Notes under the pieces: generated by a model | What the model saw: the letters and a program-made list of their open reading frames with translations, nothing else | Told to the model about the DNA's origin: nothing | The model's database searches: none | Translations under genes and position numbers: made by a program | Shown here: positions 36,332 to 45,127 of the stretch, piece by piece | Layout: every line of letters begins with the position of its first letter | How positions within the stretch are numbered: position 1 is the stretch's first letter | From: Pseudopontixanthobacter vadosimaris | GTDB lineage: Bacteria > Pseudomonadota > Alphaproteobacteria > Sphingomonadales > Sphingomonadaceae | Assembly (NCBI RefSeq): GCF_012979275.1 | Contig: NZ_JABASZ010000040.1 | Location: 62,001 to 126,000 of the forward strand | Direction of reading: 5' to 3' | DNA: 64,000 bases

Positions 36332-36913
36332 TCAGTTCCTGCGGCTGCCGGGCTTCGTCACGGGAATTCGCGCCAGTTCGGCCGGAACGTCTTCTGGCGC
36401 ATAGGTCGGGAAATTGATGGCCACGAGCGGGATGAAGGGCACCGGCAGTTCGGCCTCGCCCAGAGTGCGGTCGACCAGCGCGGCGAGGGCGAGGACTTCC
36501 CCGCCATCCTTTTCAACCGCGGCGATCGCTTCGCGCGACGATAATCCGGTGGTCACCACATCCTCGACCAGCAGCACCTTCTCGCCCGGTTCGATTCGGA
36601 AGCCGCGGCGCAGTTCGAAAGTGCCGGTCGGGCGTTCGAGGAAGATTGCCTCCTTGCCGAGCGTCCGGCCCAGTTCATGCCCGATGATGATGCCGCCCAT
36701 GGCGGGAGAGACGACCCTGTCGATCTCCGCACGCAATTCGCGCGGCAGCTTCTGCGCCAGAGCGAGCGCCAGGCGGCCCGCGCGGTCCGGGTCCATCAGC
36801 ACGCGGGCGCATTGCAGGTAATTCGCGCTGTGCCGCCCTGAAGACAGGATGAAATGGCCCGAGAGCAGCGCTTCGCTCGCGCGGAATTCTGCCAATACGG
36901 TGTCTTCGGTCAT
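36332..36913 (-). CDS. pyrE: Orotate phosphoribosyltransferase
   Basis: PyrE joins orotate and PRPP to OMP in pyrimidine synthesis. The 193-residue protein has [30 protein letters not shown], a FERPTG-like [15 protein letters not shown], and the PRPP loop [14 protein letters not shown]. The ATG at 36913 starts the conserved part; the frame upstream to 38161 lies opposite ctaC and is not coding. It heads pyrE-pdxJ-acpS-lepB and is divergent from ctaC across 264 bases. pyrC is elsewhere in this window. Confidence 0.97.
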   Translation of the reverse strand: MTEDTVLAEFRASEALLSGHFILSSGRHSANYLQCARVLMDPDRAGRLALALAQKLPRELRAEIDRVVSPAMGGIIIGHELGRTLGKEAIFLERPTGTFELRRGFRIEPGEKVLLVEDVVTTGLSSREAIAAVEKDGGEVLALAALVDRTLGEAELPVPFIPLVAINFPTYAPEDVPAELARIPVTKPGSRRN

Positions 36914-37026
36914 GCTCTCGTCCTTCGTCTCGGCTCGTTCGCGCCAGCTTGGCATCGGCGACGGTACGGCAAGCTGTATTCCGCAGTGACGCGCCGCCGG
37001 CTGGCGAAAAATGTCCCTAGAAGCGC

Positions 37027-37055
37027 TTGAGGCGAGGGGCAAGCTTGCGTATAGG
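37027..37055 (+). promoter_or_regulatory. Candidate sigma-70 promoter of the ctaC oxidase operon
   Basis: TTGAGG (37027-37032) and TATAGG (37050-37055) are 17 bases apart, about 120 bases before ctaC. Both hexamers are good for a GC-rich alphaproteobacterium. Unproven. Confidence 0.45.
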
Positions 37056-37177
37056 CGCTCCAAACAGGGTCTGCACGCGGAGCCTGACCGGCCGTGCCAG
37101 CATGGCTCGATGCCCAAGAAATACGGTCCGAAAACGGGCCGACGTGAATGGCCTGTAAACGGAAAGTGTCCGACCCG

Positions 37178-38302
37178 ATGAATTCTGGTGAGATCACCCG
37201 CCCCATGTTGCGCAATCTGCTGACCGCCATGTCTGCCATGTTGCTGGCTCTTGCGATTGCCCTGGCGCCGCAGCTTGCGGTGGCTCAGGCCGCTACGGTC
37301 CCCTCTGCGGCAGACGTGCCGGTCGCACCGGCGGAAAATCCGCAGGCGGAAGTCGCTCCAGGACAGGTGGACCCGGCCGACGCGGCGGATGGCTCCACGG
37401 TCGAAGCTGCGCCGGGCAGCGATGCCTATACACCCCTCGACCCCAGCTGGATCAAGGGCGCGCCGGAAAGCGGCGCCATAGGTTTTCAGGATCAATACAC
37501 GCCGGATGGTGAATATGCGAACTGGATGCACAACGCAATTCTGCTGCCCCTCATCACGGTGGTCTGCCTGTTCGTTCTCGGCCTGCTTCTCTGGGTCGTG
37601 ACCCGCTATCGCCGCAAGGCCAATCCGGTCCCGTCCAAGACAAGCCACAATACGCTGATCGAGGTTGTCTGGACGCTCGTGCCGGTGCTCATCCTGGTGG
37701 CGATCGCGGTGCCCTCCATCACGCTTCTCGCCCGCCAGTACGAACCGCCTGCCGAAGACGCGGTGACCATCAAGGCAACCGGCTATCAATGGTACTGGGG
37801 CTTCACCTATCCCGATAATGGCGGCTTCGAAGTCATCTCCAACATGCTTGATAAAAGCGATGCGATCGCCCGGGGAGAGCCGGCGCAGGCTGCCGTGGAT
37901 AATCGCATGGTAGTCCCGGCCGGTGAATGGCTGCGGATCCAGACGACCGGGGCCGACGTGATCCATTCCTTCGGCGTGCCGTCGCTCTGGTTCAAGCTTG
38001 ACGCGGTGCCTGGCCGCCTGAACGAGCGGCGCTTGTTCATCAACGAGCCCGGCATATATTACGGCCAGTGTTTCGAATTGTGCGGTGCGCGTCATGCTTA
38101 TATGCCGCTGGTGGTCGAGGCTTTGCCGCGTCCGCAATGGGAAGCGTGGGTGCGTTCGCAAGGCGGGACGGTGGGCGGCGAGGAAGAAGCCGCACCGGAA
38201 CTCGCGCCGCTGCAGGAGCCCGAAAGCTCGCTGCCCGGCGCACCGGGGGCAGGCGCTCCGCCGACCGAGGACACCGCGCCCTCGCGCCCGACGACGATGT
38301 AA
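37178..38302 (+). CDS. ctaC: Cytochrome c oxidase subunit II
   Basis: Subunit II holds the CuA centre that accepts electrons from cytochrome c. The 374-residue form has a signal segment (LLALAIALAPQLAVAQ), an Ala/Pro-rich linker, two membrane helices (about 120-145 and 165-185), and the CuA ligands in DVIHSFGVPS and GQCFELCGARHAYMP. The aromatic patch YQWYWGFTYPD is present. The C-terminal tail is Glu/Pro rich. Start is uncertain: ATGs at 37148, 37178 and 37205 all precede the signal segment. First gene of the ctaCDB-coxF-ctaGE-DUF983-surf1 operon. Confidence 0.97.
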   Translation: MNSGEITRPMLRNLLTAMSAMLLALAIALAPQLAVAQAATVPSAADVPVAPAENPQAEVAPGQVDPADAADGSTVEAAPGSDAYTPLDPSWIKGAPESGAIGFQDQYTPDGEYANWMHNAILLPLITVVCLFVLGLLLWVVTRYRRKANPVPSKTSHNTLIEVVWTLVPVLILVAIAVPSITLLARQYEPPAEDAVTIKATGYQWYWGFTYPDNGGFEVISNMLDKSDAIARGEPAQAAVDNRMVVPAGEWLRIQTTGADVIHSFGVPSLWFKLDAVPGRLNERRLFINEPGIYYGQCFELCGARHAYMPLVVEALPRPQWEAWVRSQGGTVGGEEEAAPELAPLQEPESSLPGAPGAGAPPTEDTAPSRPTTM

Positions 38303-38335
38303 CGATTTACGCTAGAAGCAGGTCAGAGACAGAAA

Positions 38336-40063
38336 ATGGCTACCACCGCCGATAATTTCCAGGCTCACAGCGATCATCATGACGCTTCGCACGATGCCGA
38401 TCACAAGCCGGGCTTCTTTGCGCGCTGGTTCATGTCGACGAACCACAAGGATATCGGCACGCTTTACCTGATCTTCGCGATCTGCGCCGGCATCATCGGT
38501 GGCGCTATCTCGGGGATCATGCGTGCCGAACTGCACGAACCCGGCATCCAGTTTCTCGGCTTCTGGGTTAACCTGCTCGGCGGCGAAGCGTCCTTCGACG
38601 TCAATCTGCACATGTGGAATGTGCTGATTACGGCGCATGGCCTGATCATGGTGTTCTTCATGGTCATGCCCGCCATGATCGGCGGGTTCGGCAACTGGTT
38701 CGTTCCGTTGATGATCGGCGCGCCCGACATGGCGTTCCCCAGGATGAACAATATTTCGTTCTGGCTGACCGTGGCCGGCTTCCTTTCGCTGATGTTCTCG
38801 ATGTTCGTGCCGGGCGGTACCGGCCTCGGTGCGGGTACGGGCTGGACCGTCTATGCGCCCCTTTCGACCAGCGGGTCGCAGGGGCCGGCAGTCGACTTCT
38901 CCATCTTCGCGCTGCATCTCGCCGGGATCGCCTCGATCCTCGGTGCCATCAACTTCATCACGACCATCTTCAACATGCGCGCGCCGGGAATGACCCTGCA
39001 CAAGATGCCGCTGTTCGTCTGGTCGGTTCTGGTTACCGCATTCCTTCTGTTGCTCGCACTGCCGGTCCTTGCGGCGGCGATCACGATGCTGATTACCGAC
39101 CGTAATTTCGGCACGACCTTCTTCGATGCGGCCGGCGGCGGCGACCCGGTTCTCTACCAGCATCTGTTCTGGTTCTTCGGCCACCCCGAAGTCTACATCA
39201 TGATCCTGCCCGGTTTCGGCATGGTCAGCCAGATTGTCGCGACCTTCAGCCGCAAGCCCGTTTTCGGGTATCTCGGCATGGCCTATGCCATGGTCGCGAT
39301 CGGCGTAGTCGGCTTCGTCGTCTGGGCGCACCACATGTATACCGTGGGTCTGGACGTGAATACCAAGATGTATTTCACGGCGGCCACGATGGTGATCGCG
39401 GTGCCGACCGGCGTGAAGATCTTCAGCTGGATCGCCACAATGTGGGGCGGCAGCCTGACCTTCAAGAGCCCGATGGTATGGGCGCTGGGCTTCATCTTCC
39501 TGTTTACCGTGGGCGGCGTCACCGGCGTGGTGCTGGCGAATGGCGGCATCGACGACAATCTGCACGACACCTATTACGTGGTGGCTCATTTCCATTACGT
39601 TCTGTCGATGGGTGCAGTGTTCTCGCTGTTCGCGGGCTTCTATTACTGGTTCCCCAAGATGAGCGGCCGCTGGCATAGCGAATTGCTTTCGCACATCCAT
39701 TTCTGGTTGTTCTTCATCGGCGTGAACATCATCTTCTTCCCGCAGCATTTCCTCGGGATGCAGGGGATGCCGCGCCGCTATCCCGATTACACCCCGGCCT
39801 TCCAGTATTGGAACGAGATCTCCTCGCTCGGCTATTATGTCATGGCGGCCAGCATGGGTGTGTTCTTCGTGAACCTCGTTTACGCGTTCACAGCTGGCAA
39901 GAGGGCTGCGCCCAATTACTGGGGTGAAGGTGCGACCACGCTGGAATGGAGCCTGTCCAGCCCGCCGCCCTATCACCAGTTCGAGACGCTGCCGGTGATC
40001 GAGGACGATCATGACTATCACAATCACCTGCCCCGCGCCGGCGACCGGCCGGCCACCGTCTGA
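38336..40063 (+). CDS. ctaD: Cytochrome c oxidase subunit I
   Basis: Subunit I carries haem a and the haem a3-CuB site. The 575-residue protein has 12 membrane helices and the invariant segments [20 protein letters not shown] (low-spin haem His), [18 protein letters not shown] (CuB His and the covalent Tyr), [10 protein letters not shown] (two CuB His), and [12 protein letters not shown] (both haem His). The K-channel (TGVKIFSW) and D-channel signatures of A1-type oxidases are present. It starts at the ATG at 38336, 33 bases after ctaC. A very strong hairpin lies 33 bases after the stop. Confidence 0.98.
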   Translation: MATTADNFQAHSDHHDASHDADHKPGFFARWFMSTNHKDIGTLYLIFAICAGIIGGAISGIMRAELHEPGIQFLGFWVNLLGGEASFDVNLHMWNVLITAHGLIMVFFMVMPAMIGGFGNWFVPLMIGAPDMAFPRMNNISFWLTVAGFLSLMFSMFVPGGTGLGAGTGWTVYAPLSTSGSQGPAVDFSIFALHLAGIASILGAINFITTIFNMRAPGMTLHKMPLFVWSVLVTAFLLLLALPVLAAAITMLITDRNFGTTFFDAAGGGDPVLYQHLFWFFGHPEVYIMILPGFGMVSQIVATFSRKPVFGYLGMAYAMVAIGVVGFVVWAHHMYTVGLDVNTKMYFTAATMVIAVPTGVKIFSWIATMWGGSLTFKSPMVWALGFIFLFTVGGVTGVVLANGGIDDNLHDTYYVVAHFHYVLSMGAVFSLFAGFYYWFPKMSGRWHSELLSHIHFWLFFIGVNIIFFPQHFLGMQGMPRRYPDYTPAFQYWNEISSLGYYVMAASMGVFFVNLVYAFTAGKRAAPNYWGEGATTLEWSLSSPPPYHQFETLPVIEDDHDYHNHLPRAGDRPATV

Positions 40064-40095
40064 GGTCATCCTGCCCGGCTGCGGCTAGGATTATG

Positions 40096-40134
40096 CAAGG
40101 GGAGGGTAAGCCGGTCCGGCCTATCCTCCCCTTG
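40096..40134 (+). terminator. Long near-perfect hairpin between ctaD and ctaB
   Basis: Bases 40096-40114 pair with 40116-40134: 18 possible pairs with one A-C mismatch and one G-U, around a minimal loop. Outer arms are CAAGGGGAGG and CCTCCCCTTG. It starts 33 bases after the ctaD stop and ends 29 bases before the ctaB ATG. There is no T tract, so it may be a processing or 3-prime stabilising element rather than a full terminator, lowering expression of the assembly genes relative to ctaCD. Confidence 0.65.
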
Positions 40135-40163
40135 TCGAAAGGAACAAGCACAAGCGTCCTGCC

Positions 40164-41075
40164 ATGAGCGTGCTCGCCCAAACCCTGCCTGCGGACTGGC
40201 GCGACTTCTTCGCCTTGACGAAGCCGCGCGTGATGACGCTGGTCATCTTCACCGGGTTGTGCGGCCTGCTGGCTGCACCTGGATCGATCCACCCGGTGCT
40301 GGGTTTTACCGCCATCCTGTGCATCGCGTTGGGCGCTGGGGGTGCTGCGGCGCTTAATCAGTGGTGGGAATCCGATATCGATGCCGGGATGAAGCGCACG
40401 GCACACCGGCCCATTCCCGCGGGACGACTGGCACGGATCGATGCCCGCGATTTCGGGATTGCCCTGTCCGCCGCCTCGGTTGGGATCATGGGCGTGGCGA
40501 TCCACTGGCTGGCGGCCGTCATCCTCGCGATCTCGATCGTCTATTATGCGGTCATCTATACGATATGGCTGAAGCCCCGCACGCCGCAGAACATCGTGAT
40601 CGGCGGGGGCGCGGGCGCCTTTCCGCCACTTATCGGCTGGATTGCCGTCACCGGCGAAATCACTGCCATGCCGGTTTTGCTGTTCGCAATCATCTTCTTC
40701 TGGACGCCGCCGCATTTCTGGGCGCTGGCGCTGTTCGTGCAGTCCGATTATGCGAAGGTCGGCATTCCCATGATGCCCGTCGTCCGGGGAGAAAAGTCTA
40801 CTCGTCTTCAGATCATCGTCTATGCCGCCCTTCTTCTGCCGCTGGCTGCCACGCCGTGGTTCATCGGCGGCACTGGCGCGATCTACGGCATCGCGGCCCT
40901 GGCTTTGTCAGCCGCTTTCCTGATGCTGTCCGTGCCGGTCGCCTTCCGAACATCGGCACCCGATGATCCTATGAAGCCGGAGAAACGCCTTTTTGCATTC
41001 AGCATCATCTATCTTTTTGCGCTGTTCGGCATCCTGGTTGCGGATCGTGTCATTTACGGGCAGGGTTATCTGTAA
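40164..41075 (+). CDS. ctaB: Protohaem IX farnesyltransferase (haem O synthase)
   Basis: CtaB makes haem O from protohaem and farnesyl diphosphate, needed for haem a synthesis. The 303-residue UbiA-family membrane protein has about nine helices, the N-terminal [16 protein letters not shown], the polyprenyl-diphosphate/Mg motif [19 protein letters not shown], and [20 protein letters not shown], and [14 protein letters not shown]. The ATG at 40164 begins the conserved region. Its TAA stop overlaps the next start by one base. Confidence 0.97.
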   Translation: MSVLAQTLPADWRDFFALTKPRVMTLVIFTGLCGLLAAPGSIHPVLGFTAILCIALGAGGAAALNQWWESDIDAGMKRTAHRPIPAGRLARIDARDFGIALSAASVGIMGVAIHWLAAVILAISIVYYAVIYTIWLKPRTPQNIVIGGGAGAFPPLIGWIAVTGEITAMPVLLFAIIFFWTPPHFWALALFVQSDYAKVGIPMMPVVRGEKSTRLQIIVYAALLLPLAATPWFIGGTGAIYGIAALALSAAFLMLSVPVAFRTSAPDDPMKPEKRLFAFSIIYLFALFGILVADRVIYGQGYL

Positions 41076-41200
41076 TGACGCCGGAAGATGAAACCGAACT
41101 GAAGCGCCGCCGCACCAGCCGCAATTATGCGCTTGGCGGGTTGCTCGTGTTCTTTGTCATTCTGTTCTACGCGATCACGATCGTGCGGATCGGAGAGTGA
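41075..41200 (+). CDS. 41-residue CoxF-like small membrane protein
   Basis: A short gene fills the space between ctaB and ctaG. It reads from the ATG at 41075 (overlapping the ctaB stop as TAATG) to the TGA at 41200, one base before ctaG. The protein has a charged N-terminus ([17 protein letters not shown]) and one membrane helix (YALGGLLVFFVILFYAIT), then a short tail. Small single-helix proteins at this place are known as CoxF in alphaproteobacterial aa3 oxidase operons; they are believed to help CuB or haem delivery. Identification rests on position, length and layout. Confidence 0.8.
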   Translation: MTPEDETELKRRRTSRNYALGGLLVFFVILFYAITIVRIGE

Positions 41201-41201
41201 G

Positions 41202-41798
41202 ATGAACGCCGGCAGCTATCCTGCTTCAACCGTGCAGAGCCGTAATCTGCGTGTCGCTCTGATCGCTCTGGCGGCGGCTGTCGGGATGCTCGGACTCGGT
41301 TACGCCGCGGTGCCGCTTTATCGCATCTTCTGCCAGGTGACCGGTTTTGGCGGCACGACACAGCGGGCCAGCATCGCCGATGCCGATCTTGCATCGCAGC
41401 TTGCCCAAAGCGCCGGATCTCCGACGATTTCCGTGCGGTTCGACGGCAATATCGCCCGCGATGTGCCCTGGTCGTTCGGGCCGGAACAGGCGACGGACAC
41501 CGTCCAGATCGGTCAGCGGGACATGGCATTCTACATCGCCCGCAACAATTCCGACGTACCGATCACCGGCACGGCGACCTTCAATGTCGAGCCGGAGCAG
41601 ACGGGTAAGTATTTCAACAAGGTCCAGTGCTTCTGCTTCACGGAGCAGACGTTGCAGCCGGGCGAGGAAGTTCGGATGCCGGTCCTGTATTATGTCGATC
41701 CCGCTATCCTGCAGGACGAGAACGCGAAGAATGTCGAGCAGATCACGCTGAGCTACACCTTCCACAAGGCAATCGAGGCAGAGGATAGCGCCTCCTAG
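41202..41798 (+). CDS. ctaG: Cytochrome c oxidase assembly protein CtaG (Cox11)
   Basis: CtaG delivers copper to the CuB site of subunit I. The 198-residue protein has one N-terminal membrane helix (about 20-40: LIALAAAVGMLGLGYAAVPL), then YRIFCQVTGFGGTTQ, a periplasmic immunoglobulin-like domain, and the Cu-binding CFCF in VQCFCFTEQTLQPGEE, followed by MPVLYYVDP. The ATG at 41202 is one base after the CoxF-like stop. Confidence 0.97.
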   Translation: MNAGSYPASTVQSRNLRVALIALAAAVGMLGLGYAAVPLYRIFCQVTGFGGTTQRASIADADLASQLAQSAGSPTISVRFDGNIARDVPWSFGPEQATDTVQIGQRDMAFYIARNNSDVPITGTATFNVEPEQTGKYFNKVQCFCFTEQTLQPGEEVRMPVLYYVDPAILQDENAKNVEQITLSYTFHKAIEAEDSAS

Positions 41799-41875
41799 CC
41801 TCTGGACCGAACCCGTGCCGCAGCCTACAGGCAGCAGCAACACGCACAACCGACAAGATCAGGACGAATCTTCTC

Positions 41876-42697
41876 ATGGCCGGCAACACGAACCACGATT
41901 ACCACATCCTGCCGCCGGACATCTGGCCGCTGGTCGCCTCGATGTCGGCGCTCACCTTCACAACCGGCCTCGTGTTCTACATGCATGAGATGGCGAATGC
42001 CTGGCTGGTCATGGGCCTGGGGATCGCAGGCCTGATCGCCACCTTCTTCAGCTGGTTCGGCAATATCGTGAAGGAAGCGCAGGCAGGCTATCACAAGCCG
42101 GTCGTGCAGTTGCATTTCCGCTACGGCATGATCCTGTTCATCGCTTCGGAAGTGATGTTCTTCGTGGGCTGGTTCTGGAGCTGGTTCGACTTCGCCCTGT
42201 TCCCCAGCGAATTGTCCGAAGTCGTCGGCGGCGTCTGGCCGCCCGAGGCGATCGAGGCGGTGATCGACCCCTTCGATCTGCCGCTGCTGAACACGCTGAT
42301 CCTGCTCTGTTCGGGAACGACGGTCACCTGGGCGCATCACGCCCTGATCCACGGCGACAGGGACGGTCTGAAGAAGGGCCTGATGCTGACGATTGCGCTT
42401 GGCGTGCTGTTCAGCTTCATCCAGGCCTATGAATACCTTCATGCCCCGTTCGATTTCGGCGGTAATACCTACAGTTCGGCCTTCTACATGGCGACCGGCT
42501 TCCACGGTGTTCACGTGCTGATCGGCACGATCTTTCTGATCGTCTGCCTCGTCCGCGCCAACAAGGGGCATTTTACTCCTCGGCAGCATTTCGGCTTCGA
42601 GGCGGCAGCCTGGTACTGGCATTTCGTCGACGTGGTGTGGCTGTTCCTCTACGTCACCGTCTATGTCTGGGGCGGGTGGGGCGCCGAACTGCATTGA
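41876..42697 (+). CDS. ctaE: Cytochrome c oxidase subunit III
   Basis: Subunit III stabilises the oxidase and its proton uptake. The 273-residue protein begins HDYHILPPDIWPLVAS and has seven membrane helices; RYGMILFIASEVMFFVGWFW, TVTWAHHALIHGD, QAYEYLHAPF and TGFHGVHVLIGTIFL are invariant family segments, and it ends WHFVDVVWLFLYVTVYVWG. The ATG at 41876 is 77 bases after ctaG. Its TGA stop shares four bases with the TTG of the DUF983 gene. Confidence 0.97.
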   Translation: MAGNTNHDYHILPPDIWPLVASMSALTFTTGLVFYMHEMANAWLVMGLGIAGLIATFFSWFGNIVKEAQAGYHKPVVQLHFRYGMILFIASEVMFFVGWFWSWFDFALFPSELSEVVGGVWPPEAIEAVIDPFDLPLLNTLILLCSGTTVTWAHHALIHGDRDGLKKGLMLTIALGVLFSFIQAYEYLHAPFDFGGNTYSSAFYMATGFHGVHVLIGTIFLIVCLVRANKGHFTPRQHFGFEAAAWYWHFVDVVWLFLYVTVYVWGGWGAELH

Positions 42698-43095
42698 CGG
42701 CTGCACGCAGGACGCCCGACACCGGCGAACCGCGAAAGGCCGTTCACTGGATCGTCGCATCCGTCCTGGGACAATGCCCGCGTTGCGAGGGGCGGACGCT
42801 ATTCGCTGGCATCGTGCGGTTCGCCGATCGTTGCCGCGCCTGCCAGCTTGATTTTACGCGCTTCAATGTTGGCGACGGGCCGGCCGCTTTCCTCACCCTC
42901 ATCATCGGTGCGCTGATGGTTGGGCTTGCCATGTGGCTCGAAATCGCGGTGCAGCCGCCCTTTTACGTTCACGTGACCCTCTGGGTTCCCCTGACCATCC
43001 TCGCCATTTTGGGAGGGTTGCGGTTTTCCAAGACCGCCCTTCTGCGCGCAGAGTTTCGGCAGGGCGCAGGGGAAGCCGGGCGCGGCGAGCGATGA
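42694..43095 (+). CDS. DUF983-family membrane protein
   Basis: This 133-residue protein has a four-Cys motif (LGQCPRCEGRTLFAG and DRCRACQLDFTRFN) that could bind metal, then DGPAAFLTLIIGALMVGLAM and a second helix (WVPLTILAILGGL). DUF983 genes are common in alphaproteobacterial cox operons; function unknown, perhaps copper or haem handling. The start is a TTG at 42694 that overlaps the ctaE stop (TTGA). The stop overlaps the surf1 ATG by four bases. Confidence 0.88.
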   Translation: MTAARRTPDTGEPRKAVHWIVASVLGQCPRCEGRTLFAGIVRFADRCRACQLDFTRFNVGDGPAAFLTLIIGALMVGLAMWLEIAVQPPFYVHVTLWVPLTILAILGGLRFSKTALLRAEFRQGAGEAGRGER

Positions 43096-43670
43096 TCCGC
43101 CGCTTTCCCATACTCCCGACGATTATCGTCGGCATGGCGGTGGCCACGATGATGGCGTTGGGATTCTGGCAGCTTGGCCGAGCCGAATGGAAGGCTGACC
43201 TGCTCGACCGGTACAGGGCTGCCGACGGGATCGAAACCGCTGTCGAATTTCCTACGACGCAGGCGGAGATTGAAGCCGCGCGATATCGCCGGAGCAGCGT
43301 GGACTGCGTGGCGGTGCTGGCTATGCGATCGGGCGCGGGAACAAGCGCGCAGGGCACGCGCGGCTGGATGCATGTGGCGCATTGTGCGCTGGACGGCGGG
43401 CGCACGGGCGATGTCGCTCTCGGGTTCTCCCGCGATCCCCAGACGCCTGAATGGAGCGGCGGCGAGGCAAGAGGAATCATCTCGTCCAGCGGGACTCTGG
43501 TGGCGAACCCGCCGCTCGCCGGGCTGGGGCAATTGGCGAAGCCGGATCCCAACGATCTGCCCAACAACCACCTTGCCTATGCCGGACAGTGGTTCTTCTT
43601 CGCCGTTACCGCGCTGGCGATCTACTTCCTGGCCGTCCGGCGCCGGTTGCGCCCTTCCGGCAGGGAGTGA
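43092..43670 (+). CDS. SURF1-family oxidase assembly protein (short form)
   Basis: SURF1 helps insert haem a into subunit I. The 192-residue protein has the two expected membrane helices: one at the N-terminus (LPTIIVGMAVATMMALGFWQLGR in the sequence, residues 6-28) with the hallmark GFWQLGRAEWK, and one at the C-terminus (FFFAVTALAIYFLAVR), with NNHLAYAGQWFFFA before it. It is shorter than usual SURF1 (about 230-250), with a reduced periplasmic part containing two Cys. The ATG at 43092 shares ATGA with the DUF983 stop. Last oxidase gene of the operon. Confidence 0.88.
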   Translation: MIRRFPILPTIIVGMAVATMMALGFWQLGRAEWKADLLDRYRAADGIETAVEFPTTQAEIEAARYRRSSVDCVAVLAMRSGAGTSAQGTRGWMHVAHCALDGGRTGDVALGFSRDPQTPEWSGGEARGIISSSGTLVANPPLAGLGQLAKPDPNDLPNNHLAYAGQWFFFAVTALAIYFLAVRRRLRPSGRE

Positions 43671-43678
43671 TCCGGGCA

Positions 43679-43700
43679 GGGCGCTCGCTTGCGCGCGCCC
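43679..43700 (+). terminator. Possible weak terminator after surf1
   Basis: GGGCGC (43679-43684) pairs with GCGCCC (43695-43700) around a ten-base loop and is followed by CTTTC. It lies nine bases after surf1 and 27 before thrC. It could partly end oxidase-operon transcription. Confidence 0.35.
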
Positions 43701-43726
43701 CTTTCGCTCGCTACCCCACCCCCGTC

Positions 43727-45127
43727 ATGCAATATATCTCCACTCGCGGCGGCGCCGAAGCACTCGATTTTGAAGGCGTGACCCTGACCGGTCTCGCTTC
43801 TGACGGAGGTCTGTTCCTTCCCGATGCATGGCCGCGCTTTTCAGCAGCCGAAATGGCGGCAATGGTCGGGCTTCCCTATCCCGAACTGGCCGCGCGCATC
43901 ATGGCGCCCTTCGTTGGCGAGAGCCTGACGCAGGACCGGCTGCGCAGCCTGTGTAACACGGCTTACGGCGGCTTTGCTCATGACGCAGTCACCCCGCTCG
44001 TCCAGCTGAGCGCGCAGCATTGGTTGCTGGAACTGTTCCACGGACCGACGCTGGCGTTCAAGGATGTCGCGCTACAGATGCTGGGTCTCCTGTTCGAAGA
44101 ATTCCTCGCCCGATCCGACAGTCATCTGACGATCGTCGGGGCAACCAGCGGCGACACCGGATCGGCAGCCATTCACGCGGTGGCGGACCGTGCAAAAGTC
44201 GTTATCTTCATGATCCACCCCGCAGGCCGGGTCAGCGACGTGCAGCGGCGGCAGATGACCACCGTTCATGCCGGAAATGTGCACAATATCGCCATCGACG
44301 GCAGTTTCGACGACGCTCAGGCGATGGTGAAGCGCATGTTTGCGGATCAGGCGATGAACGGCCGCTTCCGCATCGGTGCGGTCAATTCCATCAACTGGGC
44401 GCGTCTGATGGCGCAGGTGGTCTATTATTTTGCGGCGGCGCTGCAACTGGGCGCGCCGGGTCGGCGAGTCGCTTTCTCCGTTCCCACCGGCAATTTCGGC
44501 GATGTGTTCGCAGGTTATGTCGCCGCACGCATGGGCCTGCCGATCGAGCGGCTGATCGTCGCCACCAATGTCAACGATATTGCGCACCGGGCGCTGAGCA
44601 CGGGCGACTATTCCGCAGGAGAGGTCACTCCCACGGCGGCACCGTCAATGGATATCCAGATCAGTTCGAACTTCGAAAGGCTGCTGTTCGAAGCGGGCGG
44701 GCGCGACGGCGTGGGCATGCAGGCGCAGATGGCGAATTTCGAGGATCAGCGGGCGATGCGCCTGTCCGACCTGCAGATTGCCGGCACCGGCGAATTGTTC
44801 CGCAGCGCCCGCGCCGATCACGATGATATGCTCCGCGCAATGCGTTGGGCGAATGAACATTGCGGGCAAGCTATCGATCCGCATACCGCCATCGGCCTGC
44901 ATGCGGCGCTACAATCCGATCTGCCGCCGCAAGTGCCTGTCGTCACCCTCGCCACAGCGCATCCGGCGAAATTCCCGGATGCGGTAGAGGAGGCGACAGG
45001 GCGGCGCCCCGAATTACCCGAAAGGGTCGGAGATCTGTTCGCGCTGGAGGAGAGATTCACGCATCTGCCCAACGATTATGCCGCAGTCGCCGAATATGTC
45101 GCTGCTCATGCGACCCCGGCGCGCTGA
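43727..45127 (+). CDS. thrC: Threonine synthase
   Basis: ThrC converts O-phosphohomoserine to threonine with PLP. The 466-residue enzyme is the longer fold-type II form: MQYISTRGGAEALDFEGV at the start, the PLP Lys in FHGPTLAFKDVALQMLG, IVGATSGDTGSAAIHAV, AVNSINWARLMAQVVYYF, FSVPTGNFGDVFAGYVA, and SMDIQISSNFERLLFE. The ATG at 43727 matches the invariant start. Its stop overlaps the next gene start (TGATG), so the methyltransferase-like gene is coupled to it. Confidence 0.97.
   Translation: MQYISTRGGAEALDFEGVTLTGLASDGGLFLPDAWPRFSAAEMAAMVGLPYPELAARIMAPFVGESLTQDRLRSLCNTAYGGFAHDAVTPLVQLSAQHWLLELFHGPTLAFKDVALQMLGLLFEEFLARSDSHLTIVGATSGDTGSAAIHAVADRAKVVIFMIHPAGRVSDVQRRQMTTVHAGNVHNIAIDGSFDDAQAMVKRMFADQAMNGRFRIGAVNSINWARLMAQVVYYFAAALQLGAPGRRVAFSVPTGNFGDVFAGYVAARMGLPIERLIVATNVNDIAHRALSTGDYSAGEVTPTAAPSMDIQISSNFERLLFEAGGRDGVGMQAQMANFEDQRAMRLSDLQIAGTGELFRSARADHDDMLRAMRWANEHCGQAIDPHTAIGLHAALQSDLPPQVPVVTLATAHPAKFPDAVEEATGRRPELPERVGDLFALEERFTHLPNDYAAVAEYVAAHATPAR

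Noticed and set aside
36914-38161. Upstream extension of pyrE, opposite ctaC
   Set aside because: ctaC on the plus strand is certain, and PyrE begins at 36913 with standard length.
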